DNA of 64,000 nucleotides from Orbilia blumenaviensis (taxonomy: Eukaryota; Ascomycota; Orbiliomycetes; Orbiliales; Orbiliaceae), in contig JAVHNS010000017.1 in assembly GCA_036872755.1 (NCBI GenBank), positions 620,001 to 684,000 of the forward strand, given 5' to 3'. Positions 34,031 to 45,339 of the stretch are shown piece after piece. The notes below the pieces were generated by a model. The model was not told where the DNA came from. It searched no databases and was given only the letters and a program-made list of their open reading frames with translations. How positions within the stretch are numbered: the first letter of the stretch is position 1; every line of letters starts with the position of its first letter. Position numbers and translations under genes: made by a program.

Positions 34031-37000
34031 ATGGATCGGGTGCGGCCGTCGTTTATGACGAAGGAGCAGTTGGGTACGTATATCTAAGCACCGACTATCT
34101 ATATGCATATGCATGAAAATCACCGAAAATCACCGGAGGTCCCGATACTAATTGACTCGGTTGCGTCCTATCAGACAAGTACATGAACGATGTCAAACAA
34201 AACCGACAACCTCGTCCGAGGCCGAACTTTGAACTTCCTGCCAAAAGACTCTCGATGACCTTCAATGACCCACCGGCTGAACCTCAGGAACAGGATGAAC
34301 CAAAACCGGAGCCTCTTGCCAGGATTCAATCGGAGTCACCGGTCTCGGCACTTCGACGCTATGGAGGGAGTGTGAGGGATATACAGAAGTCGAAGGGGAC
34401 GGTCAGAACTAGGAACGGTTGGATCATTGGAGATGGATCTGGGAAACCTTCGTCGCCTTTTGGTGGAAACAGACAAGCGGCTCAGCCAAGGATACTCGAG
34501 GAATCGGAAAGTACGAGCAACGTGAAAACGGTTGAGGAGAAGAAGAAGCCATCTATGGTTACACAAGAAGTAAAAATAGACGACAAGGAAAACCAAGCAG
34601 ACTCGGATTCCGACAATCAACTGGAGGAATCTTTGGAAGACTCAATCATAAAGTTGCAAAACGATATTACCCAGGAAATAGAGGCCGTCAGCATTCTACT
34701 CGACTCACCCATTGACGAGAGGGGGGATGGTATATCGGGAGAAATGGACGATATATTAGACTCGTACAGAGATGACCCGAAACCGGAGTCCCCGGCGCCG
34801 CTGAAAATCACCAGGAGTATGCCAGTCGACATTAAACATACCCTGGCTATACATCAATCACAAATGCCCGAACCCCCAGTGTCAATTACGAATACAAACA
34901 AAATCGGTCAATACCAGGTTAATGCCCCGCCGACTCCGAGCTCGACACCGCCAGAGTTGGAAAAGAGACCGAAGTTTGGAGACCGGGGTGTCCCTACATT
35001 TTCTTCGGTCGCACCGCCGACACCCCCTACGAAGGTTATGATTGTTGAGGATGATAAACTTGTGGCTGAGATGACGCTGGATGATGGGAAGGACGGGGCC
35101 GGCTATAACGTCCAGCAGGGGAATCCAAACGCTGTCGTTCCATCAGCTGAGGTATCAAAGATTGCAAGCAAGATCTCCGAGCTGCAAATGAAGGCAGATC
35201 CTTGGGCTGCTGCCCCAAAACCTGCGTTCCCGAATATCAGCATGGAAGAGTTCCAGGAGAGGAATGAGGCACAATCTGAGCCCAGGTCTTCCCAGTTCGC
35301 TTTCAATAGAACAAACAGCCTCCCTGTCAACGTACCTCAGGATTCTACGCCTGCCGCTAAGAAGTTCTACGAGCAACGGCAATATAAGCCATATAGGCCG
35401 CCGACCCAACCCGGGTCCTTGCCTTCGACAAGCCCCATGCCGCCATTCATGAGAGCCCGAGGAGGGTCTGAATCTGTAGTAACTCCTCCAGTGTGCCCTT
35501 CGCCTGCTCCGTTTGCTGGGTCTTCGCGGGCGATCCCGTCACACATGAACACTGCACATGGGCGGCATTCCAGTCTTGGTAATATATACCAACCTGGTCA
35601 ACCCCCCATCATGGCTGCCTATGCAGCAGCCCAACATCATGTACCACTTCAGCACAGGCACTCGGTGAGCATGAATCCAGCACAAGGGCAAATACAGCCA
35701 ATGCGGCATTTCCAAGGCGGCCCGCCTCTACCATCTCACAGCCAACATCAACCAGGACCGCACAATCACTTCAATAGGCAGTTCCATGGGAACTTTGGAC
35801 AACCCGTTCAAATGAATCAGTCAGTGGTGTCCCGTATGCCATCAAATGTTGGGGCTTCTGGGCGTTCTCTCCCAGCCCTGCCTACAGACTTGTCGAAGGC
35901 GCTTCCTGAACCACCAACTGCCAACATTATTACTGAGCCGCAAGTGCCACCGAAGCAATCTTCCCCAGTAACTGAAGCACCACCAGTAAAAAACCAGACC
36001 CCGCCGCCAATTCCTACATTTTCCTTTGACGAAGCACCAGCATCTGGTAGCCGGCGTTTACCTGCAGTTCCGACACAACCGCAGAGCAAACCGCTGCCTT
36101 CAATGCCCACAAGGTCCTTCGAAGACAGGAAGAAAACTGAGACAAAGGCAATGCCTCCGGTTCCTGTTTTCTCATTTTCCGACGAATCTACGCCCGCCCC
36201 GAAAAATACACCTTCTATCAACCTTCCTGATGACAAGCCCAGCATTCCTATAATAAATGTTCCCGACGATGATGATAATGATAAGACTAACCCCTCAGTC
36301 CCGTCTTTCTCTTTCTCCGGTCCAGAAGAACCAACAGACAAGAGGCCTCTCCCTACTGCCCCTACTACTCAGAAGCAGGATTCTCGCCCACTCCCCACTC
36401 CAAGGGCCAATAGCATCGCCGACCGAAGAGCCGCTTTTGAGACACACGGCCATGGTGCAAATCACCGCATTCCTTTGCCCAGGTCAACTGCCTCTTGTAC
36501 CGCCTGTGCGCAGCACATCTCCGCAAGAGCCGTTTCTGCATCTGGTTTAAGGTTCCATCCTGAATGCTTCCGCTGTTCCCACTGCAGCACTCGTCTCGAG
36601 CATGTTGCATTCTACCCTGAACCTTTAGGTGCTGATGCTGGCCCGGATGCTGAACCAACCGGTCGATTCTTCTGCCATCTTGACTTCCATGAGCTATTCA
36701 GTCCCAGGTGCAAGAGTTGCAAGACCCCAATTGAAGGTGAAGTTGTGGAGGCCTGCGGAGCCACATGGCACCCTGGTCATTTCTTCTGCGCTGAGTGCGG
36801 TGATGTGAGTAGCCTCTTCCAAATATTTATTTATGCAACAACCTGCTAACATATATAACAGCCCTTCGACGCTAAGTCGCGATTCGTTGAGAAGGATAAG
36901 TACGCATGGTGTCTCCCTTGCTACCAGAAGCGATATAGCAGTAAATGTAAGAAATGCAAGAAACCAGTGACCGATACCGTGGTCAAGGCGCTGGATGCCG

Positions 37001-37207
37001 ACTGGCACATGGAGTGCTTTTGCTGCTTTGTAAGTTGCCCCCCTCTCAAATTTTATTCTGTGCCTTTTAATGCTAATCAATGTGCTATAGGAATGCGGAT
37101 CCGAATTTCAAGATGGAAGATACTTCCTCCGAGGCGGCAGTGAGAGCGAACCGGTTTGTACGAAGTGTGAGGAGTCTAGATTAAAGAGCTGGGAATTGGT
37201 GCAGTAG
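34031..37207 (+). CDS. Paxillin-like protein with three LIM domains
   Basis: Four exons (34031-34073, 34175-36804, 36862-37029, 37091-37207) join into 985 codons. The 14-residue first exon (MDRVRPSFMTKEQL) is joined to DKYMNDVKQNR by a clean GTACGT donor and CAG acceptor. Residues about 30-780 are low-complexity and probably disordered, with many Pro-rich blocks of the form RPLP-x-x-P and KPLPSMP (possible SH3 ligands) and FSFD/FSFS repeats. Three C-terminal LIM zinc-binding domains follow. LIM1 starts at about 789 (CTACAQHI, FHPECFRCSHC, FFCHLDFHELF), LIM2 has CKSCKTPI, WHPGHFFCAECG and CLPCYQKRY, and LIM3 has CKKCKKPV, WHMECFCCFECG and CTKCEE. The layout matches fungal paxillin-like proteins (yeast Pxl1 group), which act at sites of polarised growth and septation with Rho signalling. 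Orthology is likely but not proven. Confidence 0.85.
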
Positions 37208-37952
37208 GCAGTTGGCATGATGTGATGTTACTAACCCATATTTTTCTTCCCGTCTTTTTTTCCCTTTTGACGATACCATCGAACAAAAAACAAAAAGCAT
37301 AATGTATGGCGTGGCGTGCATGAGAGAACTGGCGTATGAATATGTTTGCGAATTAATGCAATCACTGCTTTTCCTACTTGGTTTTTTTTTTTTCTCTTTG
37401 GAATTTTTTGTGGATTTTTGCCAGGCCCTCCTCTCCCCTTTGGTGGTGGTCTTTAATGGTACATGTGACTGTGGGTGTTCCTTGCTGGGTCATGGGGTTT
37501 AATTCTGGCTGCATGAACTGCTATCGATTAATTTTACCACAGTCTTTTTTCTGAAGCATTTTGTATCTCTTTTCGAGCGTGCTTGTATCATGGCTTCTTG
37601 CGAGTACCGTATAGCAATTCTTGCTTTGTATCATAGGAAAGTGCTTGCGATGTTTTTTAGCATTATCATTATCCTTAAGGGCCTTCGAGCGGTACAAATG
37701 AAAGGCAATTATCTCTACTCAATATCCTTGACTTGCTTATATTGTGCCATCCAGGAAGAATATACACTAGTCTCTCGCTACTACATACAATAAATGTAGA
37801 CATACACATGGTACTACATAATCGAAAAACAAATTATTATCAGGTCTATATCAATATCAATTAATAAAAACGAACAAAATAAACAAAGGAATCAGATACG
37901 CCGCTCCAATACAACTATATAGCCCATAAAATGTTTAATACCATACCTAAGC
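37208..37952. other. Convergent 3' region between LIM gene and Cys/His protein gene
   Basis: This 745-base gap lies between convergent genes and is T-rich on the left. AATAAA motifs on the plus strand at about 37789 and 37863 could serve as distal poly(A) signals for the LIM gene. No gene was recognised. Confidence 0.5.
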
Positions 37953-38825
37953 TTAATCCATCAGATGCGTCTCTCCAACCCTTGTTCTACGTCCCATAAA
38001 CGGGTTCCTCCGTCCGATTCCGTCATACCCATCCGCGAACCCATGGCTATCGACGCCTTCAATCATTCTCAAAGGTGCAGTTTCCAGCTCCGGACTCATA
38101 TTCATCCCTCTCATCCCCATCCCATCAATATCACCTTGATACAAATACCTCCCATCATCAAGCCCATATCCCATATCCAAAAACCTATCACTGTTATTCA
38201 TTCCCAATCCCCTAGCCCCTCTCATATACGGCAGACCCCACCCACTTCTTTGAAAATTCCTTTGGATGTCTTTAGGCGTGTTTATATTCATACACCCCGC
38301 TTCTTCACATTCATCAGGATGGATACCCGCTGCCCCTGCTGTGATCTGATCCCCCCCAATAAGAGAACCACGACGGCTGAAGCCGTAGTTTCCTAAAAGC
38401 GAATCGCGGTGGGAATACCCATGTCCACGATCCCAATACCGTGGATTATACCCACTGGTACTCAACCCACCAAACCGATCAAGAGTATTATAATACCTAT
38501 CTCCAGGCGGATAATACGGATAATACCCCTCTCCAGCCCCAATCCCATCATGTCCATACAACCTATCCCTAGGAATTCCAATACCATTTCCATACATCCC
38601 CGAAACATACCCATGACGACCACTACTACTACCATGTCGGATTTGAAGACAGTTTTCGCATGAGCCGAGGAGTTCCCAGGTTCGGACGTTATGATGGGTA
38701 CGTTTTGAGGGACGGCAGGTGGTGTGGTAGGTTCGGCCGCGGGTGTGGCGGGCTGTTGGGCAGGCTTGGAAGATGCAGGTTTGGGTGTGGCCGCATTTGA
38801 AGCGGAGGCGGTTGAAGAAGCACAT
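37953..38825 (-). CDS. Uncharacterised protein with N-terminal Cys/His motif
   Basis: A single open exon of 290 codons on the minus strand. The first 60 residues hold a Cys/His pattern (MCFFNRLRFKCGHTQTC, then QACPTARH, TTCRPS and SCENCLQI). It resembles short zinc-binding-like N-termini seen in many uncharacterised fungal proteins that begin MC-x-x-x-x-x-x-x-x-CGH. The rest is rich in Gly, Tyr, Met, Arg and Asp (YPYYPPGDRYYN, GYGLDDGRYLY) and is probably disordered. There is no signal peptide or membrane segment. The start is the first ATG in frame. The gene is convergent with the LIM gene. Function is unknown; zinc binding is inferred from residue spacing only. Confidence 0.65.
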   Translation of the reverse strand: MCFFNRLRFKCGHTQTCIFQACPTARHTRGRTYHTTCRPSKRTHHNVRTWELLGSCENCLQIRHGSSSGRHGYVSGMYGNGIGIPRDRLYGHDGIGAGEGYYPYYPPGDRYYNTLDRFGGLSTSGYNPRYWDRGHGYSHRDSLLGNYGFSRRGSLIGGDQITAGAAGIHPDECEEAGCMNINTPKDIQRNFQRSGWGLPYMRGARGLGMNNSDRFLDMGYGLDDGRYLYQGDIDGMGMRGMNMSPELETAPLRMIEGVDSHGFADGYDGIGRRNPFMGRRTRVGETHLMD

Positions 38826-39601
38826 TCTCTTGTTGCTATGGAATAGCGTAGAATTGAAGCTTTGTATGAATGGCTCAATTAAGCTTGTTAAGCTAGCTAT
38901 CCGAATGAATATCTGGTGACTTGCGAGCAGGCCCGGCTAGAAAGTTTGGTTTTTGGAAAAGCGTAAGCTTGAATGGTAGGATTCGTGGGGAAATAATCAA
39001 CTAGGAATTTAAGTCATATGCATATCGGCAGTATTGTAGTGTAGTTTCCATCTCTCGAGGTGCAATGTAGCGATTCGATCAAATCAGCTAACCAGCCTTG
39101 TAGAGCTCCGAGAAGTGTGGTATTTAAATAGTTTTCTCCTTCCGGTTGTACACCCTCTCATCCGTCTTCTCATTGGTATTACAAAGGATGTCAGCTACGT
39201 ATACATATTCGCCTATACATGAGAGTCATGAATTATAGAAAGGAAAAAAATTCTTAAAGGGCAAACTTCTAGAACGATGAGGTGATGATTCCTTGCATGA
39301 AGACAGTCAAGTTAACCAACCGTTGTTTTCGCTGCTGTGTGACATGAAACGTTCATGTACGTATGTTGACTGCCGCTGGGGTAGGACACTATCTGTCACA
39401 ATGGATTGATATGTCATTTTGGGCAAACAGAGGATTGCGGGGTCGTGGTTAATTAAACTATATCTAGCTATTAATTCAAATCCTTGGGAGTGATCATGCG
39501 ATTTGGAGAGGTAGCTCGCGCGGCGGCCTCGAGCTCGTCGAGTTAGAGTTAGACTACAAGCTAACATGGATGTGAATTTTAGTAGACCGTGTCATCTGTC
39601 A

Positions 39602-39702
39602 GAGCTCGAGCTCGATGGTTGCATATGCATATGCATATATGGTAGATCAGGCACGAGATTCGAATTTTGAGGGGCCAGATCTTACGTACGTATCGATACG
39701 TA
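39602..39702. repeat. Cluster of perfect palindromes
   Basis: Within 101 bases lie GAGCTCGAGCTC (39602-39613), GCATATGCATATGC (39621-39634) and TACGTATCGATACGTA (39687-39702). All are exact inverted repeats without spacer. A related CTCGAGCTCGTCGAG lies just upstream near 39530. Role unknown. Confidence 0.8.
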
Positions 39703-42700
39703 TCATGCGCTCTCTAAGGCGAAACTAGTCAAACCCCGTCAGGGCCATACACCAGGTGAACGGCTCGGATGGTCATCAATCATGCACCTGCCCCGCGCAG
39801 ATGCATCCGGGGTAGTGCATTGTATGTCTACCCGGCGCTATCAATCATCCGTGGGCTCTTTAACTGGCCCTAACTTATCCGAGTTTAATCCTAAAGATCT
39901 TACATGGAGTTATACCCGGTCGACTTGGGAACTACCATCGATATGGGAAATTTGGTTGTGGCATATGATAGGTCCGCACTTAGCTTAGTCAAGGAATCTG
40001 ATCAAAAATCGCTTTTTCCGGATACATGATAGATTTAAGGCATGTGTATACCGTCGGCCGCGGGTCTAGATCTAGAGCTTACTTAGTTACTAGCAATTAC
40101 AAATGTCTTTAGGGGATATTTGCGGGTACACCCTTACGAGGGTTGAAAAATGGTCGGCTTGTTTTATTTTTTTTATGCCGAAAGGTTGCACTAATACTAC
40201 CACTGGTATACGTTATAGTTGGTTTAGGGGTATGATCGTAGTACAGGTCGTATTGCATCACCATGGCACACGATCCTGCAATGCAATGTCCCAACTGCAA
40301 ACAATCGAAGCGCCTCCTTTTAAGCCAAAATATTTTATTGTTAAGAGTAAGCATACATTTGTGGTTGAAAATAAAATTGAGACACTGGCACTGTCTTGAT
40401 AAACTATGCTTAGATCTATAGAGTGTGTTGTTTTTGTTGGCGAAAAACGTCCAAGCTTCTCTTGTGAGAGATATCGGTTGGAGAGAAATGGATTATTAGC
40501 CAGACATTAGCCAGGTATCAGGTATTAGCCAGACAGACGAAAAGCCCAATAGATGACACACAAAGCCAGGTTCCTGCCAAAGTGCAGTTTTGGGAAGAAT
40601 AGACAAGGGGCAATGATCCCGGCATTAGTTTTGCAACATCAATTATATCAAGGTTCTAAGCCGATGCTCTAGCGCTGTTGGTTTGCTAACTTTTCCTTCG
40701 TTCCCCCCGCAAAACGCAGGGAGCGTCATAACAGTGTCGACGAGATTGTATACATTAATATTAATATCCCATCTCATCTCCGGGTTAATAGCTATGACAT
40801 AGATTTTTAGATTTAGATGTGTGTGTGTGCATGTGCAGACGCTTGCTGGGTCACCTACGTGATACGTTACAGTATCAAATTAGCTGTTTCCTGGGTGCTA
40901 TTTTATTCTAAAACTCTCGAAATAGGACATTGCGGCGGCTAACGATGTGTTGCCCCATACGTAAAAGTGGAAGTTAGCTTGACAGGAGTTGTTAGGATGT
41001 TTGGCGATGTCATGTCATCGTGCAGAACGAACGGCCTCATTGACCCAGCCTCACCTTTTCCCGGGCGCCCAGGGCTGGTCAATACTCTAATTTTTAATTT
41101 TTATTGACATGATTGCCATGCGATCCCTAGCTTTCCTGAGCGCCATAGTGGGAAAAAACGTGACGTCGAGTTTATACAACCACAGCCAACCACCTGATTT
41201 GAAGCCTCTGAAAGGTCGAATATGCGCCGATCATGTTCGGGCTTTATACCCCGTTAGGAGGCTCTATTGGCAGCAGTCGCACGTTGACATTGCGTCTTGG
41301 AGGGATGGGGCCTGATACGTGCGAACGCTTAATATCGAATGCCTGCCCTTTTTTGACAGCGACAACAAGGAAGTTAACACCTGACGATGGCTCGAGTTCA
41401 TTCGGCTTTTAGAGTTGTTTCTCTTGGGGTCATAGGGGAAGTCCAGCGCAACAGCTAAGAAAAAGTCAAAATGGGGCTTCTCTTTTTGTTTTTTCTTCAG
41501 CTGATCGGGTTCGGCTCTCGTGGAATTAAGACACATATGGAAGAGAGTATTCGATTCGATTCCTGGCATTACGTCCCGATGCCAGCAGCTACATCCAATT
41601 CGAAAGACATGCATGAAATCTTGGGACGATGCTAACAGATGGAGAGCCTTGGGGCGACGACGAGGAGTGTTGGCAATATTAATTGGGGGGTTTTAGGTCA
41701 GCTTGTCAGGCTACCTATCGGCTGCAATTATATCGACATCAAACCCGGCGCTGTCAGGTACTGGTACCTTACGTGCATAAGAGACCCGTCCGCTCGATCC
41801 TTTGGGAACCTCTTTTTTTTTTCTTCGGTAGAAAAAAAAAAAAAGACGGGATGGACAAGACGGCACGTTCGGGTTGAACCTTCCTTGCCTTTTCAGCTTT
41901 TTCTCGAGATATATTCCAGTACATATATCTATATTCCAGGCTAAGATCGTGGCCTGTGACGTGTCCGACGCTGCGGTTGTCGAAGTTGGGGCCTGCCAGC
42001 TCATCAATCCGAAAAAAACTAATTTTCAACCTCCAGCCTCCCACACACCTTCAGATATACAGCTATATGCCACATCTGTTGCCCATCACATCAGAACCCC
42101 ACATTGCATTGGTCAAGTGGGTGAACTCCTCTAATCCGGTGGGCGAAACTAAGCTGAATTCATGCATTTTCTGTGATCGCACGTTCTCTTTTTGTATCCC
42201 TCCCTTGAAGTTTCTTGTCGATAAATGAGTGTATACTTCAACATTACGCAAAAAGAACCAGTGTCCTAGATGTCCTAAATGTATCAATTGGCCTTGCATC
42301 GTGCTAGTATCGGTTGCTTAAAACAAGGTCGCCAGCAGGGATAGATACCACCACAGCTAGATAGATGTCTTGAACGGAACAGGGAGAACTTCCAGGGCTT
42401 GCCACGTCTCTCTTTCGCAGTGTGATCCTGGTCATTGCTCCGCTGGAGAAACGGCCGTTCTACTAACTTAGCGACTTCAGCCTGCCTCATCTCTTCCCAC
42501 TTCCTGCAAGAAGTTACAGCGACATGCATATAATCACAGCACGGCCTGGCTCCATCTCGTCAGTGTGACTAGGGATAAGGAAGTTTAGCAAGAAAGAAAA
42601 AACAAATAAGTAAAAGTTTCAATGAGGCGCATTGCATGAGGTAAAGGGGACGGATGGTCAGATCGGTCGACGTTTAAAGGCCCGCCAGCTTTGTAAATTT

Positions 42701-42999
42701 TTTATTTTATTTTTTTTACTAGTAGTTTTTTTTGATTTTATTCTTTTTTATATATGCGAGCGGGCCTGCACTTGTGCGATGCAGCCAAAAGCGACCCACG
42801 GAAACACAAAGTTTTCCCTTTCTTCGACTATTTATATTTTTTAGTCCATCTCATCGACTGGGGGGAAAAGGTTTTCCAGAAACCTATTACGACAGGCTTA
42901 AACATACGGAATACAGACCGTAGTTTTTTCTATATTTTTATATTTTGAGGTTTTCGCTTTGTTCTTCGCTTGGGAAAGTTGCAACGTTGTTTGGAGTTT

Positions 43000-44601
43000 T
43001 CCGTTTTGACATATCTCGAAGATTTCACGATTACTTTCGGCTCGCTCACCATTCACTCACTTCTGCTTCCGTCTTTCGACGCAATAAAAAAATAAAATAA
43101 AATAAAACAATACCGGATTCTCCATCACGATACCTTAATAAGCCACTTTAGCTCAGCTCGTTTTAAGATCCGGCACAAAACACAAAAAACCTCTCATTGA
43201 CTTTTTCTTTAAACCCGGTTGAGGCAGCCCACTAATTCACCTGACCGCGAAACACGTTGCCGACCCTGCTTGGAGATACACCTAGACGGATAGGACTCTG
43301 TACGCTTGTGGAATTCCTTGTGGCACCGGCCGTCTCATCTGCATATATCTGTGGAAGGTAGAAAAATAAAAAAGACTCGACGACTTTTACACATATTCCT
43401 CGTCCGACGGGGGGTAATTTGGAAAAGGAAAAATACAACTAGAAGGAAGGAAGTGAAAAAAAAAAAAGGGAAAGGAAGGCTGCAGCGGCAAGTCCGATAA
43501 GCTCGCTGTATATCACTGGAAATACGCCCCCCTAGTAAGGTCATCGACAAGTCATCGCTTCTTTTTTTCCTGCAAAGGCGGTGTTTCATGCCAACCTTTT
43601 CTTTCGATTCGGCGTCCAGAAGAAGTGCCAGCCGACTACATCTGCAGTTCCCTTCACACCATACCGAAGCGCCATTGAATCTGCCAAGGCTCGGACGCAC
43701 GAACAGCTTTCCGAAGCCCAGAAGCTCATCTCAAGCAAGGAGAACAATAGGAAGCACTTGACAGTTGGGTTGTTTGAGGGGAAAACAAGAGTGCACAAAA
43801 CAACAGACAGGAATAAAAGAGAAGAGGAAGGAAGAAAAAAAAGAAAAACAATCTGGAGGCATCCGATCCGCAAGCTGACCTTGCGAAATTTCCACAGGCG
43901 ACCCGCAACAGATACCCAGCTTTTTTTGAACAAGGATTATCAGGGACAACATTTTACGAAGAGAAAAAAAAAAAGAAAGAAACTTTGGGAAAGACTTTTA
44001 GGCGGGCTGCCACAAGTTAAACGGTTAAGATACGAAGAAGGAGAAACAGTGAAAAAAGTAGTGTGAGGGAAGCCCATCTGGGAAAAATAATAAGACGCAT
44101 CCCGGTGGAAAATTAGTTTACCACTCTTTCAATCCTCGTGTTCCAGTCTGAACACCTTTTTATTCAACATTCTCTAACAGCTCTCTCTTTTTTTTTATTC
44201 TTTCGGACGGGCTTAACATTTCGACGCCTCACGCCTCCCCCTCTCATCCTTTCTGGCGATTCAATTCCGTGGTTCGGCGTCGACGAAAGACTTGCGTTAC
44301 CTAAACAAGGGGGGGGATTCTGCAATTCTTGTTGGTCAACAGGTCTGATTAACGCGGAACGGCCCAACCCATTCGACTCGAAATTCCTCTGTCGGCTAAG
44401 GCCCATCGATCATTCCCACCCTCCCACCGACATTGGCGACGAATAGAATATATTTTCTTTGGGGGAATTTTTTGGCTGTTGGATTTTTTTTTTTTTTGTT
44501 CGCCCACCCCTAACTCTGTAGAGTCGAACGTTGTTTTTTTTTCTTTCCCTCTTCTATAAAACGGCAAGTTTGCGCGCGGTGGGGGAGTACGTTGCGGCAG
44601 G
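43000..44601 (+). promoter_or_regulatory. Probable leader/promoter of the 14-3-3-like gene
   Basis: Pyrimidine-rich runs alternate with A/G-rich runs up to the ATG at 44602. The last 450 bases are strongly T/C-rich, typical of fungal leaders. No splice pair or factor site could be assigned with confidence. Confidence 0.35.
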
Positions 44602-45339
44602 ATGGTCGGCTCCGAGGTCGATCAGAAATACCTGGGGAACTACGCAAAGGTTGTTGGGGGTCACAATGAGAGTCTATCAGCGGCGTTATTCAAAGTCTTG
44701 GGTCTGTCGACGATACTATCCAAGAAATTAGTTCGGGCACGAAAACAGCGGAAATTAGACCCGACAAGAACAACAAAATCACTCGACCTGTACCGGCATA
44801 TAATATGGATGGCAAGGGAAGGGTACATACTACTGGACGTCTATGTTTTACCATTCGTTCTCAATTTCATCGAATTGAAGGTCCTAGCGCTGAAATTGAA
44901 GGCGTCGTTTCTTCACATTTTCGTGCTGTTCGATCACACGTACCAAACCAAGACCGACTTCTCGCTACCGGGCGGGCCATTCCACCAGACGCAGCCGACG
45001 ACGCCGGAATTGGCAGAAGCTGATGAACATCAGCCGGTCAAGGGGCAGACTAACTCGTTCTACAATTACATCAATATCGCATCGCAAGCATTCGTAACAG
45101 CTGACGACTATGCGACTCGGCTGCTGTCCGGTTCGCATCCCCTACGATTAAGCGTCAAGTTGGAGTACTCGGCATTCGCGCACGATTGCATGAAGGAGTT
45201 TTCATTATCGAGAAGCATTGCAAGAAAGGCGGTTGACGACGCGTTCGCAAGCATGGAGGCCATGACGGACGAGAGCTTCGAGGATGCTATGGATTTAGTG
45301 TCAAGCTTAGGCGTTATGGCACGGAGAGGGGGAAATTAG
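44602..45339 (+). CDS. Divergent 14-3-3-family protein
   Basis: A single exon of 245 codons. The C-terminal part, HPLRLSVKLEYSAF then SRSIARKAVDDAFASMEAM and ESFEDAMDLVSSLG, follows the last helices of 14-3-3 proteins (the canonical P-x-RLGLALN-x-SVF, A-x-x-AFD-x-A and E-x-SY-x-DS pattern) but is strongly diverged. The N-terminal half (VDQKYLGNYAKVVGGHNESL, LSKKLVRARKQRKLD, LYRHIIWMAREG, LKLKASFLHIFVLF) is all-helical and agrees with a separate fungal 14-3-3-like group rather than the canonical Bmh type. The phosphopeptide-binding Lys/Arg/Tyr set cannot be aligned by eye, so phospho-binding is uncertain. The length equals a normal 14-3-3 monomer. It is likely a cytosolic adaptor; partners unknown. 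Confidence 0.65.
   Translation: MVGSEVDQKYLGNYAKVVGGHNESLSAALFKVLGLSTILSKKLVRARKQRKLDPTRTTKSLDLYRHIIWMAREGYILLDVYVLPFVLNFIELKVLALKLKASFLHIFVLFDHTYQTKTDFSLPGGPFHQTQPTTPELAEADEHQPVKGQTNSFYNYINIASQAFVTADDYATRLLSGSHPLRLSVKLEYSAFAHDCMKEFSLSRSIARKAVDDAFASMEAMTDESFEDAMDLVSSLGVMARRGGN

Larger units (their letters stand above)
38826..44601. other. 5.8-kb gene-poor divergent region
   Basis: It lies between the minus-strand Cys/His gene and the plus-strand 14-3-3-like gene. No exon chain with a recognisable family was found. It has a palindrome cluster at 39.60-39.70 kb, several GT- and AT-rich stretches, and from about 42.7 kb a shift to T/C-rich plus-strand DNA leading into the 14-3-3-like gene. A 161-codon frame at 43581-44066 is Lys/Arg-rich with no known motif and lies in this leader. 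Confidence 0.45.

Noticed and set aside
43581..44066. 161-codon plus-strand frame upstream of the 14-3-3-like gene
   Set aside because: Lys/Arg-rich, low-complexity composition caused by purine-rich DNA; a long frame also overlaps it on the other strand. No family similarity.
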